This document shows positions 44,214 to 52,293 of a stretch of DNA of 64,000 nt, piece after piece; position 1 is the stretch's first letter, and every line of letters begins with the position of its first letter. The stretch is from contig NZ_CP022297.1 of the NCBI RefSeq assembly GCF_017310015.1, positions 1,054,001 through 1,118,000 of the forward strand. The letters run 5' to 3'. Below the pieces are notes generated by a model. It was given only the letters and a program-made list of their open reading frames with translations. It did not search any database and was not told the DNA's origin. The position numbers were made by a program, and so were the translations under genes. The stretch is from Marinobacterium iners (GTDB lineage Bacteria; Pseudomonadota; Gammaproteobacteria; Pseudomonadales; Balneatricaceae).

Positions 44214-45086
44214 TCAGGGCTCGTGAGTCGGGGCCAGCAGGGACAGTTCGTAACTGACACCACGGCGTCCTGGTGAAGCAAGTTCCAGCTCGATCTGCAT
44301 CGGTTGGCCAGGCATCATCTGTTCAGTGGACAGGCTGCGGGTATCAAGGTATTCGCCTGGCTGAAACGTGCGCTTAGCCACTTCTCGTCCTTTCAAGTCT
44401 GTAAAGCGCAGCTGAAGCGCCGGCCATGGCTGGGGAAAGGGGGCCATGTTTTCGAGTACGATGGAAACTTTAAGTGCATCGGCGAAGCGTGGGTGAGGTT
44501 GAACATGCAGGCTGTGGTTTCGGATCTGACTCAGCGCATGAGCACTGTCGAGATCACAGCTGATCTGATGACACAACATGGAGTAAATACTCTGTAGCTG
44601 CGGGTATTGAGCCAGTCGAGCACGCTCAAACCAGATCAGCTGCGACAGAAATACAGCCAGTGTCAGCAAAATACCCAGCAGCAGGAAGGCGGTGGTAATC
44701 GGATTGCGTTCGTCCTCGACTTTGGCCAACTGAAGCGGCTCCGCGATCAGCGGCAGGGCGGCCGTGCTTCCTGCACGAGCTTGATCTGCATCGATACCGA
44801 CAGGGGGCGGTGCCTTGACAGGTTCGGCTGCAGCAATCGGAATATCAGTCGAAGCGGAAGTGGTATCCGGGCGTGCCTTTGAAGGCTCATTTACAGCCTT
44901 GATAGAGGTTTCAAGGTGTTCGTCGGCGGGGCTGTTTTGCTCGGGCTTGAACGAGCTGACTTCGTGTTGGGGGGCGCTGAAAACTCTCAGGCAGGCACCA
45001 CAGCGCACCTGCCCCTCGGCCAGCTTGAGCTGGCCTTCGGTCACGCGAAAGCGGGCATGACAGTTGGGGCAGCGCGTTATGATCAA
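44214..45086 (-). CDS. Zinc-ribbon and DUF3426 domain-containing membrane protein
   Basis: A 290-residue protein with an N-terminal MJ0042-type zinc ribbon (Cys6, Cys9, Cys29, Cys32), a Pro/Ala-rich linker, one membrane helix (about 130-152) and a C-terminal DUF3426 domain. The start is an unusual TTG, supported by the AGGAGAGC ribosome site inside the end of prmA and by the position of the zinc ribbon. The family is regularly encoded between prmA and dusB; the function is unknown, with a single-span topology that puts the ribbon in the cytoplasm. Confidence 0.88.
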   Translation of the reverse strand: MIITRCPNCHARFRVTEGQLKLAEGQVRCGACLRVFSAPQHEVSSFKPEQNSPADEHLETSIKAVNEPSKARPDTTSASTDIPIAAAEPVKAPPPVGIDADQARAGSTAALPLIAEPLQLAKVEDERNPITTAFLLLGILLTLAVFLSQLIWFERARLAQYPQLQSIYSMLCHQISCDLDSAHALSQIRNHSLHVQPHPRFADALKVSIVLENMAPFPQPWPALQLRFTDLKGREVAKRTFQPGEYLDTRSLSTEQMMPGQPMQIELELASPGRRGVSYELSLLAPTHEP

Positions 45087-45089
45087 GGA

Positions 45090-45995
45090 TCAGCTCTCCT
45101 GCTTGCGGGTACCACTGAGGCGGATCCAGCCCTCGCGTTCACCCGGTGCATCCATTTCAAACCACTGACTGTAAGTGGATATTAGCTCATCTGCCTGCTG
45201 CGATAACAGGCCAGACAGCAGGATGCGTCCTCCCGGGCAAACGCGTTCGGCAAGCGTTGGGGCCAGCTCACACAGAGGGCCTGCCAGAATATTGGCTACC
45301 AGAACATCCGCCTGCAGTTTGGGAGCATTAAGGGGCAGATAGGCGTTGAGTCGTTCAGTTGGCAGCTGGTTGCGGGCCAGGTTGTCAGCGGTGGCGGTGA
45401 GTGCCTGAGGGTCGATATCCACGGCCATGACGTGGCGCGCTCCGAGCAGCAGGGCGGCAATGCCCAGAATGCCGCTGCCGCAGCCGTAGTCGATCACCTG
45501 CGCTCCGTTCAGTTCCTGCCCATCCAGCCATTCGAGACAAAGCGCGGTTGTTGGGTGGGTGCCGGTACCGAAGGCAAGGCCCGGGTCAAGCATCAGGTTG
45601 ACGGCATCAGGCTCGGGTGCTTCGCGCCAACTGGGGCATACCCAAAGGCGCTGACCGAACTGCATTGGATGATAGTGATCCATCCACTCTCGCTCCCAGT
45701 CCTTGTCCTCCAGAATTTCGGCCTTGAACTCGGGCAGTGTGCCGGCGTTGGCAAAGGCGTCTTTCTGAGCCTTGGCCAGTAGCTGCAATGTTTCACGCAA
45801 GTCATGCTCGGCCGCGAACAGGCCTGTAACGATGGTGTGGCTCCACAGAGGCGTGGTTCCCAGATCAGGTTCAAAAATCGGTTGGTCGGCGGCGTCCTGA
45901 TAGGTGACGGCTGCGCAGCCGGCGGCCAGCAGCAGGTCCTCGTAGGTTTCGGCCTGCTCGGGTGAAGTGGCAACTTTAATCTGTAGCCAAGGCAT
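45090..45995 (-). CDS. prmA: Ribosomal protein L11 methyltransferase
   Basis: SAM-dependent enzyme that trimethylates ribosomal protein L11; 301 residues. The N-terminal substrate domain begins MPWLQIKVATSPEQAETYEDLL; the catalytic domain shows LAFGTGTHPTTALCLEWL and VIDYGCGSGILGIAALLLGA, then VANILAGPL. It is 3 bases upstream of the DUF3426 gene and separated from accC by a terminator. Confidence 0.95.
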   Translation of the reverse strand: MPWLQIKVATSPEQAETYEDLLLAAGCAAVTYQDAADQPIFEPDLGTTPLWSHTIVTGLFAAEHDLRETLQLLAKAQKDAFANAGTLPEFKAEILEDKDWEREWMDHYHPMQFGQRLWVCPSWREAPEPDAVNLMLDPGLAFGTGTHPTTALCLEWLDGQELNGAQVIDYGCGSGILGIAALLLGARHVMAVDIDPQALTATADNLARNQLPTERLNAYLPLNAPKLQADVLVANILAGPLCELAPTLAERVCPGGRILLSGLLSQQADELISTYSQWFEMDAPGEREGWIRLSGTRKQES

Positions 45996-46130
45996 GCAGA
46001 GACTCCATCTGTTTGATATCAGTAGTATGTCCTAAAACTGCGACGGGTAAAATCCGGTGTTTGCTGATCCAGCGCACGTCAATGGTGTCTGGCAGGTGGT
46101 TGGCAGTGTCAGGCAAAAAGAGGGGAGGGT

Positions 46131-46160
46131 GACAACAGCCGGATTCAGCCGGCTGTTGTC
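46131..46160 (-). terminator. Terminator after accBC
   Basis: A perfect 12-bp stem GACAACAGCCGG / CCGGCTGTTGTC with a 6-base loop, 10 bases after the accC stop. The minus strand continues ACCCTCCCCTCTTTTT, so the U-run is slightly displaced. It isolates accBC from prmA. Confidence 0.65.
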
Positions 46161-46169
46161 GAGAAAGAC

Positions 46170-47510
46170 TCAGAGGCCGAGCTTTTTCTCAAGGTAGTGG
46201 ATGTTCACGCCGCCACGGGCAAAGTTGGTATCGCGAACAATATCCTGATGCAGCGGAATGTTGGTCTTGATCCCTTCGATCAGCGTTTCGTCCAGTGCGC
46301 TCTTCATTCGCGCCAGTGCCGTTTCGCGGTCATCCGCAAAAGTGATCAGCTTGGCGATCAGTGAGTCATAATGAGGCGGTACGCTGTAACCACTGTACAG
46401 GTGTGAATCAACGCGAATGCCATTACCGCCTGCCGCATGGAAGTGAGTCACCTTGCCGGGACTGGGCATGAAGGTTTTGGGGTCTTCCGCGTTCAGACGG
46501 CACTCAATGGAGTGGCCGCGCAGCTTGATGTCTTCCTGTTTGTATGACAGAGGCAGGCCGGCTGCAATGCGCAGCTGTTCCTTGACGATATCAACACCGG
46601 TTACCATTTCAGTCACCGGATGCTCGACCTGAACGCGGGTGTTCATCTCGATGAAGAAGAACTCGCCATCTTCATACAGAAACTCGAAGGTACCGGCACC
46701 GCGGTAACCAATCTCGATACAGGCGTCGACGCAGGCCTTGAGAACCTTGGCGCGAGCGGCCTCATCAATCATCGGTGCCGGTGCTTCCTCGACAACTTTC
46801 TGGTGACGACGCTGCATGGAGCAGTCGCGGTCGTACAGGTGAATGGCATTGCCCTGACCGTCGGCCAGTACCTGTACTTCAACATGGCGCGGCTTTTCGA
46901 GAAATTTTTCCATGTACACGGTTTCATCACCGAAAGCCGCCTTGGCCTCGGATTTGGTCACCTGTACCGCGTTACCCAGATGCGCTTCGGTATGCACCAC
47001 GCGCATGCCGCGACCACCGCCACCGGCTGCGGCCTTGATGATCACCGGGTAGCCGATGCGACGGGCGATCTTGTAGACAGCTTCAGCATCGTCAGGCAGG
47101 GGTCCGTCAGATCCCGGCACGGTTGGTACACCCGCCAGCTTCATTGCATTGATGGCGGATACCTTGTCACCCATCAGGCGAATGGTATCGGCGCGCGGAC
47201 CAATGAAAGTAAAGCCAGAACGCTCTACCTGCTCGGCAAAGCCCGCGTTCTCGGCGAGAAAACCATAGCCGGGGTGAATCGCCACAGAGTCGGTTACCTC
47301 GGCGGCACTGATGATTGCCGGAATGTTGAGGTAGCTCTGGGTGGACGGGGCAGGGCCGATGCACACGGCTTCGTCAGCGAGGCGCACATGCATCAAATCG
47401 CGGTCAGCCACCGAATGGACGGCAACGGTCTTGATGCCCAGCTCCTTGCAGGCGCGGAGGATACGCAGTGCGATCTCACCACGGTTTGCAATCAGCACTT
47501 TATCCAGCAT
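46170..47510 (-). CDS. accC: Acetyl-CoA carboxylase, biotin carboxylase subunit
   Basis: ATP-grasp enzyme that carboxylates biotin on AccB, the first half of malonyl-CoA formation; 446 residues. It starts MLDKVLIANRGEIALRILRA; the ATP-binding glycine loop is IIKAAAGGGGRGMRV, and FIEMNTRVQVEHPVTE contains the catalytic region. It follows accB by 22 bases; the accBC operon is universal in proteobacteria. Confidence 0.97.
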   Translation of the reverse strand: MLDKVLIANRGEIALRILRACKELGIKTVAVHSVADRDLMHVRLADEAVCIGPAPSTQSYLNIPAIISAAEVTDSVAIHPGYGFLAENAGFAEQVERSGFTFIGPRADTIRLMGDKVSAINAMKLAGVPTVPGSDGPLPDDAEAVYKIARRIGYPVIIKAAAGGGGRGMRVVHTEAHLGNAVQVTKSEAKAAFGDETVYMEKFLEKPRHVEVQVLADGQGNAIHLYDRDCSMQRRHQKVVEEAPAPMIDEAARAKVLKACVDACIEIGYRGAGTFEFLYEDGEFFFIEMNTRVQVEHPVTEMVTGVDIVKEQLRIAAGLPLSYKQEDIKLRGHSIECRLNAEDPKTFMPSPGKVTHFHAAGGNGIRVDSHLYSGYSVPPHYDSLIAKLITFADDRETALARMKSALDETLIEGIKTNIPLHQDIVRDTNFARGGVNIHYLEKKLGL

Positions 47511-47532
47511 AGTGAAAATCCTTGGTCAGCAA

Positions 47533-47985
47533 TCAGGCGATGGTGATCAGCGGCTGGTCGAACTCGACCGGTTGGCCATCTTCGGCCAGAATGCTTTCGA
47601 CTACACCGGATTTGTCAGCTTCGATCTGGTTCATCATCTTCATCGCTTCGACGATGCAGATAACATCACCTGCTTGCACGCTCTGTCCCACTTCAACGAA
47701 AGGTCCTGAGGTGGGAGACGGAGAGCGGTAGAAAGTGCCAACCATCGGTGAGCGTACGGCATGGCCCAAGGGGGCAGCCTCGGCCGGTGCTTCGGGAGCC
47801 GGGGCGGCTGCAGCGGGTGCCGGAGCCGCAATGGGTGCCGGTGCTGCGTATTGGGCGGGGGCCGCGATTACCTGGCTGCCGCCACGACTGATACGGACAG
47901 ACTCTTCGCCTTCCTTGATCTCGATTTCGTTGATGTTTGACTCTTCCAGCAACTCGATCAGTTTTTTGACTTTGCGAATATCCAT
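47533..47985 (-). CDS. accB: Biotin carboxyl carrier protein of acetyl-CoA carboxylase
   Basis: A 150-residue carrier with the biotinylated Lys116 in IVEAMKMMNQI. The N-terminal dimerisation region (MDIRKVKKLIELLEESN) is followed by an Ala/Pro-rich flexible linker (residues 41-72) and the biotinyl domain with its thumb (VGTFYRSPSPTSGPFVEVG). The 59-bp gap to aroQ suggests co-transcription; AccB autoregulates its own operon in E. coli. Confidence 0.97.
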   Translation of the reverse strand: MDIRKVKKLIELLEESNINEIEIKEGEESVRISRGGSQVIAAPAQYAAPAPIAAPAPAAAAPAPEAPAEAAPLGHAVRSPMVGTFYRSPSPTSGPFVEVGQSVQAGDVICIVEAMKMMNQIEADKSGVVESILAEDGQPVEFDQPLITIA

Positions 47986-48044
47986 GCTTTGAAGGCTTCT
48001 CTGAATTCAATGTTGTTAAGGGGTACGAACCTGTCCGTTGCGGT

Positions 48045-48488
48045 TCAGCCTTGCAGCAAACGGCTGTGAGCCGCTTCAAGGGCAAAACGATAGCCTTCAG
48101 CACCAAAGCCGCAGATGACCCCTACTGCCTTGTCGGACAGGTAGGAGTGCTGGCGGAAGGGCTCGCGAGCATGCACGTTGGACAGGTGCACTTCAATAAA
48201 GGGTATGCCCACGCCCAGCAGGGCATCACGCAGTGCGACACTGGTGTGGGTAAAGGCGGCCGGATTGATAATAATGAAACCGGTGCCTTGTGCCGGTGCC
48301 TGATGAATACGATCGATCAGGGCGGCTTCGGCATTGCTCTGGAAACACTCGGCTGAATGTCCCAGCGCCGTGGCCTGAGTGACAATCGATGCCTCGATAT
48401 CGGCAAGTGTGGTGGAGCCATAGATGCCGGGTTCTCGGGTGCCGAGCAGATTCAGGTTTGGACCATTCAGAACCAGAATATGTGCCAT
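48045..48488 (-). CDS. aroQ: 3-dehydroquinate dehydratase, type II
   Basis: Shikimate-pathway enzyme that dehydrates 3-dehydroquinate; 147 residues. It starts ILVLNGPNLNLLGTREPGIYG, with the catalytic tyrosine at residue 23, and has the conserved histidine region HLSNVHAREPFRQHS. The ATG at 48488 is the family start; an upstream in-frame start adds ten unrelated residues. aroQ-accB-accC is a conserved order. Confidence 0.96.
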   Translation of the reverse strand: MAHILVLNGPNLNLLGTREPGIYGSTTLADIEASIVTQATALGHSAECFQSNAEAALIDRIHQAPAQGTGFIIINPAAFTHTSVALRDALLGVGIPFIEVHLSNVHAREPFRQHSYLSDKAVGVICGFGAEGYRFALEAAHSRLLQG

Positions 48489-48674
48489 GCATTTGCCCCG
48501 TCGAAACTCAGTTGCCATGGGTTAAAACCAAGGTCGACTAGTGTGCATGAAAGTTAAATGCCTGTCTATGCTGGCCGTCGGATTTTCGTCTGTTAGCGGC
48601 GAGTTTGCCGAAGTTAGCCTTATATATGCGATAGCCGGTGATAATCACCGCTTCAGCGTCAGCGTGCTGCACGA

Positions 48675-48703
48675 TTGACCGCAACCGCCGAATTGTCCAT
48701 AGT
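48675..48703 (+). promoter_or_regulatory. Candidate sigma-70 promoter of the DUF2333-parA pair
   Basis: TTGACC (5/6 of consensus), a 17-base spacer and CATAGT (4/6), starting 91 bases upstream of the DUF2333 start. The 277-bp divergent gap between aroQ and this gene holds no other feature I can support. Confidence 0.5.
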
Positions 48704-48765
48704 GCAATGCAACATGGAGGCTGCGTCCAGCGGCCCCTGAATAGATGAAATGGCAGGAGACACGA

Positions 48766-49794
48766 GTGGAACGACTTGAGCGCATCTGGCTTGGAATCTG
48801 GGACCGATTTGCGACCGCGCGCAAGCTGCAGCTGGTATTGCTGGTGCTGATTATCTGGCTGCTGGTATCACTGGGTGTTGGCGTCTGGTGGAGCAGCGAA
48901 CCAGATCGCTTCGATGTGGTCCGCGAGGCAAGTGCACAGACGACAACGGGTAAGCCTGTTACCGGTACTCATACGGTTGCAACGCTGATCACTCTGGGCA
49001 ATACCCTGTTGGACAAGCCGGGGGGATATTTGAGTAATGACCGTCTGCCACCGGGCATCTGGCTGGATAACATGCCAGCCTGGGAGTTTGGGGTGCTTGT
49101 ACAGATGCGTGATATGGGGCGCTCACTGCGCAAAAGCATGAGTCGGTCCCAGTCTCAATCGACAGAGGACCCGGCTCTGGCCAAGGCTGAACCACTACTG
49201 CACTTCAATAACAACAGCTGGATACTGCCGTCAACTGAAGGTGAGTATCGCAAGGCGATCCACCTGCTGCAGGATTATGCAGACAGGCTGTCGGATGAAA
49301 ACCAGAGTAATGCCCAGTTCTATGCCCGTGCAGACAATTTGCGTGACTGGCTGGGCGATGTCTCCACTCGGCTCGGAAGTCTGTCGCAACGGCTCAGCGC
49401 CAGTGTTGGCCAGCGCCGCGTGAATACCGACCTGGCAGGCGAAACCGGGGCGCGCCAGTCAACCGTGTCGGATACTGAAATTGATGTCAGAACTCCCTGG
49501 CTTGAGATAGACAATGTGTTCTATGAAGCCAGGGGGACTACGTGGGCGCTTCTGCATCTGCTCGAAGCGGTCGAACAGGATTTCGGCGAAGCATTGGACC
49601 GCAAGGGCGCGCGTGCAAGCCTGCGCCAGATCATCCGTGAGCTGGAATCGACTCAGTCAACCTTGTGGAGCCCAATGGTGCTGAATGGTACCGAGTTTGG
49701 TTTTCTTGCCAATCACTCACTGGTGATGGCGTCTTATATATCACGGGCCAACGCAGCCATTATTGATCTGCGTGACCTGCTGGCTCAGGGTTAG
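48766..49794 (+). CDS. DUF2333 family membrane protein
   Basis: A 342-residue protein with one membrane helix near the N-terminus (about 22-42, LVLLVLIIWLLVSLGVGVWW) and a large periplasmic domain. Conserved-looking blocks include HTVATLITLGNTLLDKPGGYLSNDRLPPG and LLHLLEAVEQDFGEAL. The GTG at 48766 was chosen because AGGAGA lies 6 bases before it; the ATG 21 bases upstream has no ribosome site. The family is widespread in gammaproteobacteria with no known function. It is encoded 15 bases before an orphan ParA-type ATPase, so the two may act together. Confidence 0.85.
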   Translation: MERLERIWLGIWDRFATARKLQLVLLVLIIWLLVSLGVGVWWSSEPDRFDVVREASAQTTTGKPVTGTHTVATLITLGNTLLDKPGGYLSNDRLPPGIWLDNMPAWEFGVLVQMRDMGRSLRKSMSRSQSQSTEDPALAKAEPLLHFNNNSWILPSTEGEYRKAIHLLQDYADRLSDENQSNAQFYARADNLRDWLGDVSTRLGSLSQRLSASVGQRRVNTDLAGETGARQSTVSDTEIDVRTPWLEIDNVFYEARGTTWALLHLLEAVEQDFGEALDRKGARASLRQIIRELESTQSTLWSPMVLNGTEFGFLANHSLVMASYISRANAAIIDLRDLLAQG

Positions 49795-49809
49795 GAGTGG
49801 AGAAGACTC

Positions 49810-50580
49810 ATGCGTAGAGTGGTATTCAATCAGAAAGGTGGTGTTGGCAAATCCAGTATTACAGTCAATTTGGCAGCGATCAGTGCCAGCCGGGGACTCA
49901 AGACACTGGTTATTGATCTTGACCCTCAGTGTAACTCCACCCATTACCTGTTGGGGGATGATGCCAACCAGCCGGATACCGATGCCTACGGTTTTTTTGA
50001 GCAGACGCTGAGTTTCCAGCTCAAGCCCAAGGCGCCTGAAGCCTTCATTCACCCGACACCCTTTGCCGGGCTGTCGATTCTGCCGGCACATCCGGAGCTG
50101 GGTGATCTGCAGTCGAAACTTGAGAGCAAGCACAAGATCTACAAACTGCGTGATGCGCTCGATGAGCTGGGGGATACGTTTGATGCCATCTATATCGATA
50201 CACCGCCGGCCTTCAACTTCTTTACACTGTCGGCGCTGGTTGCAGCTGAACGCTGCCTGATCCCGTTTGACTGCGATGAGTTTGCGCGTCAGGCACTCTA
50301 TAACCTGCTGAATAATGTGCGTGAAACGCGGGCGGACCATAACGAACGGTTGGAAGTGGAAGGCATTGTGGTGAATCAGTATCAGCCCCGCGCCTCCTTG
50401 CCCCGCAAGATTGTTGAAGGGCTGCTGGCCGAATCGCTGCCGGTGCTAACCACTCGGCTGTCGGCCTCGGTCAAGATGAAAGAATCTCATAACGAAGCGA
50501 AACCTTTGATCCATATGGCTCCCGCCCACAAGCTGACACAGGAGTTTGTGCAGCTGTTCGAGGAGTTGGAAAAGGTTTGA
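49810..50580 (+). CDS. ParA family protein (orphan)
   Basis: A 256-residue deviant-Walker ATPase. The signature is FNQKGGVGKSSITVNLA (residues 6-22), followed by VIDLDPQCNST and YIDTPPAFNFFTLSAL. ParA/MinD-like proteins position DNA or protein complexes using ATP-dependent surface patterning. There is no parB and no parS-like repeats nearby, so it is not the chromosomal or plasmid partition locus; pairing with the DUF2333 membrane protein suggests a protein-positioning or envelope role. A clear terminator follows. Confidence 0.88.
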   Translation: MRRVVFNQKGGVGKSSITVNLAAISASRGLKTLVIDLDPQCNSTHYLLGDDANQPDTDAYGFFEQTLSFQLKPKAPEAFIHPTPFAGLSILPAHPELGDLQSKLESKHKIYKLRDALDELGDTFDAIYIDTPPAFNFFTLSALVAAERCLIPFDCDEFARQALYNLLNNVRETRADHNERLEVEGIVVNQYQPRASLPRKIVEGLLAESLPVLTTRLSASVKMKESHNEAKPLIHMAPAHKLTQEFVQLFEELEKV

Positions 50581-50606
50581 CGGTTTGTGTTTGTTCAGAG
50601 CATAAA

Positions 50607-50634
50607 AAACGGAGCCTTGTGGCTCCGTTTTGTC
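50607..50634 (+). terminator. Terminator after the parA-like gene
   Basis: A 10-bp stem AAACGGAGCC / GGCTCCGTTT with a 4-base loop starts 27 bases after the stop and is followed by TTGT; the minus strand also ends in a run of T's (ATAAAAAAC read in reverse), so it may act in both directions. Confidence 0.75.
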
Positions 50635-50666
50635 GATATCGCCTGGGATAAATTGCCGGATACCGC

Positions 50667-50819
50667 TTATTTGTCCGGCGCAATAACCCGACCATCACTC
50701 ATGAATACGCAGTCGCGCTGAGCGGCACTATCCCGTGCGGCGAGCGATTTGCGTCTCAAACGCAGCAGCCAGGTAAAAATTGCCGTGGCCGACAGCGCGA
50801 GAATGACCAATTCCGTCAT
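50667..50819 (-). CDS. Small membrane protein (50 aa), hypothetical
   Basis: A possible 50-residue protein, MTELVILALSATAIFTWLLR at its start, which is one membrane helix followed by a basic, soluble tail (LRRKSLAARDSAAQRDCVFMSDGRVIAPDK). It lies 67 bases downstream of hpt on the same strand and ends before the converging terminator. The ribosome site is weak (CAGGG). The helix-then-basic pattern and a gene-sized gap support it, but I do not recognise a family. Confidence 0.4.
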   Translation of the reverse strand: MTELVILALSATAIFTWLLRLRRKSLAARDSAAQRDCVFMSDGRVIAPDK

Positions 50820-50886
50820 GCAAACCCTGTAAAATTTCTTCGTACCCCCGCATTGTAACCAGACAGGACGGGATGGCAAGCGTAGA

Positions 50887-51447
50887 TTACATCCCCTTTA
50901 CTGCGAAGATGCCAGGCGCGTTGCGCCAATAACCCTTGTAGTCCATGCCATAGCCGAAAATGTAGCGATCCTCGATCTCGATCCCTACAAAATCGGCCTT
51001 GAACTCCGGGCGTGCCTTGCGGTCATGGCGCTTGTCAACCAGCACGGCACACTGTACTGATGCAGCACCTTCCGCCTTAAGGTAGTCCATCACTTCGGCC
51101 AGGGTATGGCCTTCGTCCAGAATGTCATCCACTACCAGTACCGGGCGGTCCTTGAACTCGACCATTGGCGGCACCTTCCATTCCAGCTCGTGGCCGGATG
51201 TGGTGTTGCGGTAGCGCGTGGCGTGCAGGTAGCTGGCCACCAGCGGGAAGTTGAGCCGGGTCAGCAGTTGGCCCGCAATCACCAGACCACCATTCATGAC
51301 CGCAAAAATGACCGGTTCGCGGTCATGAAGTTCGGCGGTAATGTCGGCAGCCATGTTGCTGATTGCCGCTTCCACTTCGGCCTGGCTGTGGAGCAGGTCC
51401 GCCTCAATGTAGACGCGCTTGATCTCTTCGGAATCGATAGTGCTCAT
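50887..51447 (-). CDS. hpt: Hypoxanthine-guanine phosphoribosyltransferase
   Basis: Purine-salvage enzyme converting hypoxanthine or guanine to the nucleotide with PRPP; 186 residues. The PRPP-binding loop is VLVVDDILDEGHTL and the N-terminal conserved block is PVIFAVMNGGLVIAG. The ATG at 51447 was chosen after comparison with family length; 21 extra upstream codons have no similarity. It is divergent from upp, so purine and pyrimidine salvage genes share a 208-bp control region. Confidence 0.92.
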   Translation of the reverse strand: MSTIDSEEIKRVYIEADLLHSQAEVEAAISNMAADITAELHDREPVIFAVMNGGLVIAGQLLTRLNFPLVASYLHATRYRNTTSGHELEWKVPPMVEFKDRPVLVVDDILDEGHTLAEVMDYLKAEGAASVQCAVLVDKRHDRKARPEFKADFVGIEIEDRYIFGYGMDYKGYWRNAPGIFAVKGM

Positions 51448-51655
51448 GGAACCACTCCGGCAATGGCTAATGGCCGCCATTGGCGACCGGATTGTAAAAA
51501 AAGTGAGCAAGGGTACTCAGGTTTTGCTGTCTGAGCAATATCAGGCCGTGGGCGTGGATGACATCAGGCGGATCATTCGTTAGTCTTGCCCTGAATTTTT
51601 TGTCAAGCCGGACGTTGGTTCAAACGTGCGGCTCCGCCGATGAGGTTGTCCTGCC

Positions 51656-52282
51656 ATGAGTGTTCATGAAATCCACCATCCGCTGGTACAGCACAAGCTG
51701 AGCCTGATGCGCTCCAGTAACAAGAGTACCCGCGGCTTTCGCCAGCTGGCAGCCGAGGTTGGTTGCTTGCTGACCTACGAAGCGACCAAGGATCTGGAGC
51801 TGGAAGAGTATACCCTGCAGGGCTGGTGTGGTCCGGTCAAGGGGCAACGAATCAAGGGCAAGAAAATTACCGTAGTACCCATTTTGCGAGCAGGGCTTGG
51901 CATGCTGGATGGGGTGCTGGAACTGGTTCCCAGTGCCAAAATTTCGGTGGTAGGGCTTTATCGGGATGAAGAAACGCTGCAGCCGGTCACCTATTTCGAA
52001 AAACTGGCCAGCGACATTGAGTCGCGCATGGCATTGATAGTGGACCCCATGCTGGCAACGGGTGGTTCCATGATCGCGACCATCGATCTGTTGAAAAAGG
52101 CCGGCTGCAGCAGTATTCGCGCGCTGGTGCTGGTAGCGGCCCCTGAAGGAATTGAGAAGGTGCAGGCCGCACACCCGGATGTGGATATATTTACCGCGTC
52201 AGTGGATGAGTGCCTGAACGAGCAGGGTTATATTGTGCCCGGGCTGGGTGACGCCGGTGACAAGATTTTCGGCACCAAATAG
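51656..52282 (+). CDS. upp: Uracil phosphoribosyltransferase
   Basis: Converts uracil and PRPP to UMP; 208 residues, the standard length. It shows HPLVQHKLSLMRSSNKSTR near the start, TVVPILRAGLGMLDGVL, and the PRPP site VDPMLATGGSMIATIDLLKKAG. The terminal GDAGDKIFGTK is the family ending. The uracil permease starts 11 bases downstream, so uptake and salvage are co-transcribed. Confidence 0.97.
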   Translation: MSVHEIHHPLVQHKLSLMRSSNKSTRGFRQLAAEVGCLLTYEATKDLELEEYTLQGWCGPVKGQRIKGKKITVVPILRAGLGMLDGVLELVPSAKISVVGLYRDEETLQPVTYFEKLASDIESRMALIVDPMLATGGSMIATIDLLKKAGCSSIRALVLVAAPEGIEKVQAAHPDVDIFTASVDECLNEQGYIVPGLGDAGDKIFGTK

Positions 52283-52293
52283 GAGAGTCGAAT

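Noticed and set aside
46620..47546. 308-codon plus-strand ORF opposite accC
   Set aside because: Antisense to an unambiguous accC with strong conservation.
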